Shown piece by piece: positions 6,643 to 12,438 of a stretch of DNA of 12,438 nucleotides; the first letter of the stretch is position 1; every line of letters starts with the position of its first letter. The notes under the pieces were generated by a model that did no database searches, was not told the DNA's origin, and saw only the letters and a program-made list of their open reading frames with translations. Position numbers and translations under genes: made by a program. This stretch comes from WJLC01 sp964600865 (lineage in GTDB: Archaea; Nanobdellota; Nanobdellia; Pacearchaeales; GW2011-AR1). The stretch spans positions 1 to 12,438 of the forward strand of contig CAZRJP010000023.1 of the NCBI GenBank assembly GCA_964600865.1. Reading direction: 5' to 3'.

Positions 6643-7794
6643 TTATTTCTTTCCGAGGAATTTATAAATACTCTCCAGCTCTTTAACAACCTTCTCAATA
6701 CTATAATCCTTCACGAACTTTTTGCTGTTTTTGCTCAACTTCTTGAAGAGGGATTTATTATCGCATAATTTATTGAGATATTTGGTCCAGTTCTTCACAT
6801 TATTATCTTTGATGACATACCCGTTCTTATTGTGCTTGACGAGTTCGGGAAGAGGCATCTGGTCATTCACGAGGCACGGAGTGCCCAAAACCATGGATTC
6901 AATGATGCAGACGCCGAATCCTTCAACACTGCTCGGGAGGACGAGGCCCGCACTACTTGCAAGATACCCCAGTTTCTTCTTGTGGGATACGTAACCCGTG
7001 AACTCTACACGCTCACTTATGCCCAACTTTTTTGCCAGTCTCTCCCAACTCTCCCGCATAGGACCATCACCCATGACAACTAGACTAGCGTCAGGAATAT
7101 TCACTAACGCCTTCAAAACGACATCCAAGTTCTTGTAAAAAACATGACGTCCCAGATAAACAAACTGGGAATAATTGCGGGACACTTTCTTTTTGATTTT
7201 GTAATTCGAGAAGTTAATGCCGTTCGGGATGACAACAACACTATTCTTCTTACTGACAGAAAGTATGTCCTTCCTGCTCGTATCGCTGACAGTATGGACT
7301 AAAGAAATATTCATGTTCAGAACAAATTTTTCAATAAAGGGACCAAGGATTTTGGAGAAGAAGCCGACACCCTTCTGATTGCTCCATTTTTTCCAGAACT
7401 TCTTGCGATTCAATAAGTAGACGTCATGAACAGTCATAATATGAGGAACTCCTCTCAATTTAGAGAATAGTTGGGCACTAAGACTAGGAACATAAGTATT
7501 ACTATGCACGAGGTCAGGAGACAAGGATAAGGACTTAAGGAAAGAACCTAGTAAGTAAGACAAGTTAGTTAAGAAGTTCAGACTCAAAGCCCCATTGTAC
7601 TCTATAGGGAGTCCGACCCGATGGACTTTGATGCCATTGATTTCTTCAAAAGACTTGCAATCCTTCAAACGCTGAGTAATAACCATGACTTCATGCCCCT
7701 TACTGACAAGTCCTTTAGCCCATTCAAAAAACACGACCTCGCCGCCACCATATACAGCAGGAGGAAAGAGTTGGCAAAACATGAGTATCTTCAT
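6643..7794 (-). CDS. GT4-family glycosyltransferase
   Basis: A complete 383-residue GT-B enzyme. The N-terminal domain has MKILMFCQLFPPAVYGGGEV with the Gly-rich loop at 16-18, GHEVMVIT, PDLVHSNTYVPSL and HIMTVHDVY (catalytic-type His at 123). The C-terminal domain has VIPNGIN (188-194), YLGRHVFYKNLDVVLKAL, VVMGDGP, FTGYV and the nucleotide-sugar-binding E-x7-E motif EGFGVCIIE (291-299). It transfers a sugar from a nucleotide-sugar donor to a lipid-linked acceptor at the cytoplasmic face. The start overlaps the stop of the upstream membrane-protein gene (ATGA), indicating translational coupling. Base composition is markedly more GC-rich over most of its length than the flanking genes, suggesting separate acquisition. 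Acceptor and donor are not predictable. Confidence 0.93.
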   Translation of the reverse strand: MKILMFCQLFPPAVYGGGEVVFFEWAKGLVSKGHEVMVITQRLKDCKSFEEINGIKVHRVGLPIEYNGALSLNFLTNLSYLLGSFLKSLSLSPDLVHSNTYVPSLSAQLFSKLRGVPHIMTVHDVYLLNRKKFWKKWSNQKGVGFFSKILGPFIEKFVLNMNISLVHTVSDTSRKDILSVSKKNSVVVIPNGINFSNYKIKKKVSRNYSQFVYLGRHVFYKNLDVVLKALVNIPDASLVVMGDGPMRESWERLAKKLGISERVEFTGYVSHKKKLGYLASSAGLVLPSSVEGFGVCIIESMVLGTPCLVNDQMPLPELVKHNKNGYVIKDNNVKNWTKYLNKLCDNKSLFKKLSKNSKKFVKDYSIEKVVKELESIYKFLGKK

Positions 7795-9338
7795 AAAAAA
7801 AATCTATCCACCAGTTTTTTAAAATATTTTTCAGGAATAAAAAAAGATATAAAAAAGAGTGATACGAACAAGTAGAAAGGGAAGAAAGTTTCAGTTATAT
7901 GTATTAATATGGGAGAATAAATCAAGTCATAGTAAGGATTATGATTTGGTGTTAATGGAGAAGTATACTTGTCATAAAGAAAAGGACTCACCATCTTAAT
8001 ATTGTCTTTAACATCATCAAAATGTTGGTAAAAAATATTTTCCAAATAATCGCAGGCTTCCCTATTATTCACACCAATAAAATAAAAATGCATAGCAGTA
8101 AGACTCATAACTTTTGAACTGGGAAGAATTAATGCACATTCATGATCTTTCTCCAATATCTCCTCGTAACGTGAACTATCAATCTCCCCATACACTTCAA
8201 TAAGAACATCCCCATCATTATCGCGAATAGTGTCCGAAAAAGGATATAATTTTTGTCCATAAGCAGACTCCAAATAATTCTGATAATAATCACTAGTTAT
8301 TGATTCCACATAATTAATTGAACTGGCCCTAATCCCGCCAGCAACAGAAATAATAACCAAAGTCGATAATAAACAAGAAAATAGTTTAAAAAAAACATTT
8401 TTTAACTTAATCTTTTTATTATTAATCTTTAAAACTTTATTAACAGGGCGAAGTATTATAATAAAATAAAAAGGAAGAAGAAAATAAACAGTCCAATGAA
8501 TCAAAGCAGGATTTCTAGAAATACCATAACTTATTACAAAACTAGGGTCAACAAATCTCAAAAAAATCATACTTGGAATAACATATTTTAAAAACAAACT
8601 CATCCTGTCCTTTTTAACAAAGAAAGTTTTTAAAAAAACAAAAAAATCAAGTATGATATAAATTAGTGAATAGTTAAGATATTCAGTATCAATCAACCGA
8701 TTAATAAAAACAATTGGATTGAATTTTAAAAACAATAATTCCAACACATTCACACCAGTAATCTGAAGAAGAAAAAGTAAGAACAATAATACAGAAGGAA
8801 CAAAAAACTTAAACCCCTTCTCATTATTCTTTTTCAACAAATAATATGAAGGAAGAATAAGAATGATAAAAGGCTTAATACCAATACTAATTAAACCAAA
8901 AAAGAAAAACAAGAAATCTTTCTCATTCTCTAAAAAATACAATGATAAAAACATAAAAAATAAACCCACATTATAACTTAAATCATTTAAAGGGATTAAA
9001 AAAAACAAAAAAACTGCGAACAACAATTTAGAAAAAGACATATTAACATAGTTCTTAACAAATTTGATGAAAAGAAAAAAATTAACAAAAACTAAAACAA
9101 GATTTAAAACAAACTCAATTCTTAAAAAATTAAGAAAAGAAAACAGTTCAAGAAAAGGAAGATGCGCCAGAGTAAGAGGAGAATATTTTTTATAAAAACT
9201 TTGCATATCACCATTTGCCCAATTATCCGCTGCATGAACATACCATCTTCCCGGATGGCCTAGAACATAATTAGAAACACAAATCAAGAACATAACTATT
9301 AAAACACTCCAGAAAACAATCTTCTTATCACTTTTCAT
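7791..9338 (-). CDS. Polytopic membrane protein, possible GT-C glycosyltransferase or polymerase
   Basis: The 515-residue product has a first helix (about 8-27), then an acidic, aromatic loop HPGRWYVHAADNWANGDMQ and YSPLTLAHLP (about 28-62). Many hydrophobic helices follow to about 335, then a soluble stretch (about 340-475) with DYYQNYLESAYGQ and DNDGDVLIEVYGE, and a last helix (about 479-502). A first extracytoplasmic loop with Asp residues followed by multiple helices resembles GT-C transferases (GT87-like), which use polyprenyl-phosphate sugars outside the membrane. A Wzy-like polymerase is an alternative. No specific family is recognised. ATG 9338 is chosen over the TTG at 9344. It is first in the operon with the GT4 gene and is divergent from the flippase, sharing a 58-bp intergenic region. 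Confidence 0.78.
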   Translation of the reverse strand: MKSDKKIVFWSVLIVMFLICVSNYVLGHPGRWYVHAADNWANGDMQSFYKKYSPLTLAHLPFLELFSFLNFLRIEFVLNLVLVFVNFFLFIKFVKNYVNMSFSKLLFAVFLFFLIPLNDLSYNVGLFFMFLSLYFLENEKDFLFFFFGLISIGIKPFIILILPSYYLLKKNNEKGFKFFVPSVLLFLLFLLQITGVNVLELLFLKFNPIVFINRLIDTEYLNYSLIYIILDFFVFLKTFFVKKDRMSLFLKYVIPSMIFLRFVDPSFVISYGISRNPALIHWTVYFLLPFYFIIILRPVNKVLKINNKKIKLKNVFFKLFSCLLSTLVIISVAGGIRASSINYVESITSDYYQNYLESAYGQKLYPFSDTIRDNDGDVLIEVYGEIDSSRYEEILEKDHECALILPSSKVMSLTAMHFYFIGVNNREACDYLENIFYQHFDDVKDNIKMVSPFLYDKYTSPLTPNHNPYYDLIYSPILIHITETFFPFYLFVSLFFISFFIPEKYFKKLVDRFFL

Positions 9339-9359
9339 AATCAAAGAAGAATAAAATGA

Positions 9360-9376
9360 GTATTTTTAAAAAATAC
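9360..9376. promoter_or_regulatory. Shared palindromic TATA element of the divergent promoters
   Basis: GTATTTTT followed by AAAAAATAC is a near-perfect palindrome centred near 9368. It lies 29 nt from ATG 9397 (+) and 30 nt from ATG 9338 (-). Both distances match a TATA box of a leaderless archaeal gene, so one element could serve both operons. Confidence 0.5.
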
Positions 9377-9396
9377 GAAAAAGACTAAAGTATATA

Positions 9397-10623
9397 ATGA
9401 AGTTATTAAAAAAAAGTTTAGTAATCACGACAGCAACAGGAATATCATACTTAATAGCATTCCTTTTCCATCCAATAATAGGGAGATTACTTGGTCCTGA
9501 AAAATACGGATTATTCGGAGTAGGGAATACAATAATGTGGATAACATCACTATTCTTAATGGGAACATTCACAAACATAACAAAAATGACGTCACACTAC
9601 AAAACAAGAAAAGAAGAAGGAAAAACAAAATACATGCTCGCATACTATTTTAAAAGAGTATTCATAATAGGAATAATAATATTCCTAACACTCATGATAT
9701 TCAACAAGCAGATATCAGACGTGTTGGGAGGAGAACTGGAATCAGTACTGAAAGCACTGAGCATAACACTCCCAGCACTAATAATAGCTGGAATAATAAA
9801 ATCATACTTGAAAGGAATAGTAAAAATAAAAAAAATAGCATTATATTCAGTACTGAATCCCACTATAAGATTAATATCAGGAATAATCCTGATAAAAATA
9901 GGACTGGATGTTTTCGGAGCAACAACAGCATTCACGATAAGCTTGCTCTCAATGATAATACTATTCGCACCAGACATAATGAGATTGTTCAAAAAAGAAA
10001 GCAAGAAGATGAAGATAAAAACAAAATACTCAAACGAAGTGATGCTCACGAACATATTCACAACACTAATAATATTCATAGACTTATTCTTCATAAAAAA
10101 ATATACAACAAACACAATAACAGGACTCTACACAACATCAGCAAACCTGTCAAAAGCAATGTTCATCGCGTACACGTCAATAACAACAGTATTCTTCCCC
10201 GAAATAGTGAAGAGTCATACAACAAAAAAAAATAAAGAAATCAAAAAAAAATATGCACAAGCAATGGGTTATACACTACTAATAACACTGGGAATACTAT
10301 TAGTTTATTTAATACTGCCAGAGCAGGCAATAACAATATTATACTCAAAAACTTTTGTGAACGCAGCACCAATACTAAGAATACTCGCAACAGGATACGC
10401 ATTCAACAACTTACTAATGATAAATATGTATACTCTATGGGCTGTTAATGAGTCAAAAAAAATGATGAAAATAACAGGAACAATACTAATTTTGGATTTA
10501 ATACTATTGTTCATACTTGTACCAATATATGGATTTATGAGTGCAGCAATAACAACCACTAGCTTATTAGGAGTGTTATTTTTGATATCCTCAATCATAA
10601 TAATAAGTAAATTTAAAAACTGA
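9397..10623 (+). CDS. Oligosaccharide flippase (Wzx/PST family, MOP superfamily)
   Basis: The 408-residue protein is hydrophobic throughout and starts KLLKKSLVITTATGISYLIA, then HPIIGRLLGPEKYGLFG. The R-x-LGPE-x-YGLF element is characteristic of RfbX/Wzx-type polysaccharide exporters. About 12 membrane helices can be drawn, with the family's pairing (for example DLFFIKKYTTNTITGLYTTS opening the second half, and ILRILATGYAFNNLLMINMY). It would move lipid-linked oligosaccharides across the cytoplasmic membrane. Length fits the family. It heads an operon with the GT2 gene 20 nt downstream. Codons are strongly A-ending (ata, aca, gca, cca), clearly unlike the T-ending codons of the first gene. 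Confidence 0.92.
   Translation: MKLLKKSLVITTATGISYLIAFLFHPIIGRLLGPEKYGLFGVGNTIMWITSLFLMGTFTNITKMTSHYKTRKEEGKTKYMLAYYFKRVFIIGIIIFLTLMIFNKQISDVLGGELESVLKALSITLPALIIAGIIKSYLKGIVKIKKIALYSVLNPTIRLISGIILIKIGLDVFGATTAFTISLLSMIILFAPDIMRLFKKESKKMKIKTKYSNEVMLTNIFTTLIIFIDLFFIKKYTTNTITGLYTTSANLSKAMFIAYTSITTVFFPEIVKSHTTKKNKEIKKKYAQAMGYTLLITLGILLVYLILPEQAITILYSKTFVNAAPILRILATGYAFNNLLMINMYTLWAVNESKKMMKITGTILILDLILLFILVPIYGFMSAAITTTSLLGVLFLISSIIIISKFKN
10612..10619 (+). promoter_or_regulatory. TATA-like box upstream of ATG 10644
   Basis: TTTAAAAA is centred about 28 nt before the ATG. It overlaps the last codons of the flippase gene, so it would be an internal promoter and could equally be a chance match inside coding sequence. 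Confidence 0.3.
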
Positions 10624-10643
10624 TTAATCTACTACTAATATTA

Positions 10644-11558
10644 ATGAAGTTTTCAATAATAATACCCTGCAGAGAAAAAACAAAATATTTAGAAGAATGC
10701 GTTAAGAAAATAAAAGAAATGGGTTATTCGGATTATGAAATAATAATAGTCCCAGACAAGAAAATAAAAATGAAAAATACAAAAATACTTCCATTAAAAG
10801 ATGGTCCTGCAGAAAAAAGGGATTATGCTGCAAAAAAAGCAAAAGGAGAAATACTCGCATTCATAGATGATGATGCATATCCTGACAAAGACTGGCTTAA
10901 GAATAGTCTGAAATACTTCAAGAAAGGATATGAAATAATAGGAGGTCCGGGAATAAACCCGCCGAATGATAATTTCATGCAGAAAATAGGGGGGTATATA
11001 ATATCCTCACTAATGGCAGGAGGATTCAGAGCAAGATATAAGAAATTAAGAAAAAATTTTGAAGTGGATGACTGGCCGAGCGCGAACTTACTAATCAAGA
11101 AAAAAGTATTCAAAGAAGTTGAAGGATTCAAATCAAAATATTATCCAGGAGAAGATATGAGACTATGCTTCAAAATAAAAAACAAAGGATACAAAATACT
11201 ATACGCGCATGATGTAATAGTATACCATCACAGAAGAGCATTATTGCTTCCTCATTTAAAACAAATAAGTTATTATGGACTTCACAGAGGATACTCTGTA
11301 AAAAAACATCCAAAATACAGTTTCAGACTAAACTATTTCCTGCCCTCAATATTCATAATATCAATCATAATAGGAACAATATTCTTTCCTAAAATATTAT
11401 CAATAATGATAAGCATATATTACTTATTCGGATTCATTGAAGGGTTAATAAACTCCAAGAATTTGTTAATGGCTTTGATAATTCCATTTGGAATATTTAT
11501 TACTCACATAACTTACGGAGCATACTTCATTAAAGGATTATTAATCAATAAATTATAA
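10644..11558 (+). CDS. GT2 glycosyltransferase with C-terminal membrane helices
   Basis: The 304-residue product has a GT-A domain with FSIIIPCREKTKYLEECV, YEIIIVPD, GPAEKRDYAAKKAKGEILAF, the DDD metal site (75-77) and DWPSANLLIKKKVF. GEDMRLCFKIKNKGY (169-183) and VIVYHHRR (191-198) complete the usual order of the COG1215/COG1216 type. Hydrophobic segments at about 233-249, 252-270 and 273-295 anchor it in the membrane. It would add a sugar to a membrane-bound lipid carrier or glycan on the cytoplasmic side. It follows the flippase by 20 nt with the same A-ending codon use, so the two were probably inherited as a unit. Sugar specificity is unknown. Confidence 0.9.
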   Translation: MKFSIIIPCREKTKYLEECVKKIKEMGYSDYEIIIVPDKKIKMKNTKILPLKDGPAEKRDYAAKKAKGEILAFIDDDAYPDKDWLKNSLKYFKKGYEIIGGPGINPPNDNFMQKIGGYIISSLMAGGFRARYKKLRKNFEVDDWPSANLLIKKKVFKEVEGFKSKYYPGEDMRLCFKIKNKGYKILYAHDVIVYHHRRALLLPHLKQISYYGLHRGYSVKKHPKYSFRLNYFLPSIFIISIIIGTIFFPKILSIMISIYYLFGFIEGLINSKNLLMALIIPFGIFITHITYGAYFIKGLLINKL

Positions 11559-11593
11559 AAAATAAAAATAAGAAATTCATTCCCCGAAAAATT

Positions 11594-11602
11594 ATTAAAA
11601 TT
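11594..11602 (+). promoter_or_regulatory. TATA-like box upstream of ATG 11624
   Basis: ATTAAAATT is centred about 26-27 nt before the ATG in the 65-bp gap after the GT2 gene. No ribosome-binding site is visible, which agrees with a leaderless transcript. Confidence 0.4.
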
Positions 11603-11623
11603 ATTTGAATATTTATTATTTAT

Positions 11624-12438
11624 ATGACTAATCAACCGAATTTTTTAATCTGTGGAGCAATGAAATCAGGAACTACCTCTTTATATATTTATTTAAGAAA
11701 ACATCCACAAATTTTTATGCCAACAAAAAAAGAGATTCATTATTTTGAGTACGATAAAAATTATAGTAAAGGAAACAAATGGTATAAAAGATATTTCAAA
11801 AATGCTAAAAAGAAATGTTTAGGTGAAGCAACGCCAGGATATATGAATTTTAAAAAAGTTCCTAAGAGAATATATAACTTCGATAAAAATATTAAGATAA
11901 TATTTGTAATGAGAAATCCTGTCGATAGGGCATATTCACATTATAATTTTTCAAAATTAAAAGGAAAAGAAAAATTTAGTTTTGAAGAAGCTTTAAAAGA
12001 AGAGGAAAAGCGATTAAAAGTTAAAAATTATAAAAATAACATTTACTTTTCTTATAAACAAAAAGGAAGATACTCAGAACACATTAAAAACTATCTGAAA
12101 TATTTTAAAAAAAAGAAAATTCTTTTCTTAATATTCGAAAAAATGAAAAAAAATCCGGAAAAAACATTAAAAAAAACATTTAAATTTTTAAGAGTAAAAC
12201 CTGATTTTAAACCAGAAATTAAAGAATATCATAAAGGAGGAGTTTCAAGAGTACCTTTCCTTTATCAATTTTTTGATAAAATCTACACAAAGATGAACAA
12301 AATAAATCCAAATTTGATGAAAAAATTAAGGGAATATGAGATAATATATTTTTTTAAAAAACTAATGCTGGATAGATATCAGGAAATGAAAAAAGAAACA
12401 ATAAAAGAGTTAGAAGAATATTTCAAAAAATATAATAA
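11624..12438 (+). CDS. Sulfotransferase, 3' end outside the window
   Basis: The frame runs from ATG 11624 to the right edge without a stop; 271 residues are visible. NFLICGAMKSGTTSLYIYLR contains the PAPS 5'-phosphosulfate loop (GAMKSGTTSL, 11-20). KKEIHYFEYD and GEATPGYMNF (67-76) follow in the usual order, and IIFVMRNPVDRAYSHYNF (92-109) is the 3'-phosphate-binding segment with Arg 97 and Ser 105. ILFLIFEKMKKNPEKTLKKT matches the later conserved E-x-(M/L)-x-x-(D/N)-P region. By comparison with the pseudogene at 5181-5910, which ends about 14 residues after its YN, only a short tail should be missing. It probably sulfates a sugar of the glycan made by this locus. It appears to be the intact relative of that pseudogene and is more distantly related to the gene at 2248. 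Confidence 0.9.
   Translation, partial: MTNQPNFLICGAMKSGTTSLYIYLRKHPQIFMPTKKEIHYFEYDKNYSKGNKWYKRYFKNAKKKCLGEATPGYMNFKKVPKRIYNFDKNIKIIFVMRNPVDRAYSHYNFSKLKGKEKFSFEEALKEEEKRLKVKNYKNNIYFSYKQKGRYSEHIKNYLKYFKKKKILFLIFEKMKKNPEKTLKKTFKFLRVKPDFKPEIKEYHKGGVSRVPFLYQFFDKIYTKMNKINPNLMKKLREYEIIYFFKKLMLDRYQEMKKETIKELEEYFKKYN

Noticed and set aside
6615..6698. Longer start (ATG 6698) for the methyltransferase
   Set aside because: It would overlap the GT4 gene by 56 nt and add a basic tail that is simply the GT4 3' end read in another frame. ATG 6614 fits better.
6832..7083. Open frames on the plus strand opposite the GT4 gene (6722-6994 and 6832-7083)
   Set aside because: They are antisense to a gene with complete catalytic motifs; their openness follows from its higher GC content.

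Overview
The window looks like part of a cell-surface glycan locus of a very AT-rich archaeon, possibly a DPANN-type genome. Arg is written mostly as AGA/AGG. Start codons lack convincing Shine-Dalgarno sequences. Several ATGs have a TATA-like TTTAAAAA/ATTAAAAT box centred about 27-30 nt upstream, the spacing expected for leaderless archaeal transcripts. No rRNA, tRNA, CRISPR array or transposase was seen. The archaeal assignment is inference, because no phylogenetic marker gene is present.

Layout. (1) 1-2200 (+): 3' part of a two-domain GT2-GT4 glycosyltransferase, entering the window in the middle of an 11-residue coiled-coil repeat. (2) 2200-4283 (+): a damaged stretch. It holds a sulfotransferase whose C-terminus has slipped into the -1 frame, a truncated polytopic membrane protein, and a LamG-domain fragment that follows it in the -1 frame. 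(3) 4280-4987 (-): an intact dolichol-phosphate-mannose-synthase-like GT2. (4) 4988-5924: no intact gene, but 5181-5910 (-) reads as a heavily mutated full-length sulfotransferase pseudogene. (5) 9338-5925 (-): an operon of a GT-C-like membrane protein, a GT4 glycosyltransferase (ATGA overlap) and a SAM methyltransferase; the sulfotransferase pseudogene follows 14 nt later and was probably its last gene. (6) 9397-12438 (+): a divergent operon of a Wzx-type flippase, a membrane-anchored GT2 and an intact sulfotransferase cut by the window edge.

Together the genes suggest assembly of a lipid-linked oligosaccharide by GT2 and GT4 enzymes, flipping across the membrane, possible extracytoplasmic sugar transfer by GT-C-like enzymes, and decoration by methylation and sulfation. 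Three sulfotransferase genes (one intact, one frameshifted, one dead) point to sulfated glycans and turnover of the sulfation genes. The GT4 gene is clearly more GC-rich than its neighbours, and the flippase and its GT2 use A-ending codons where the first gene uses T-ending ones, so the locus appears to be a mosaic of different origins.
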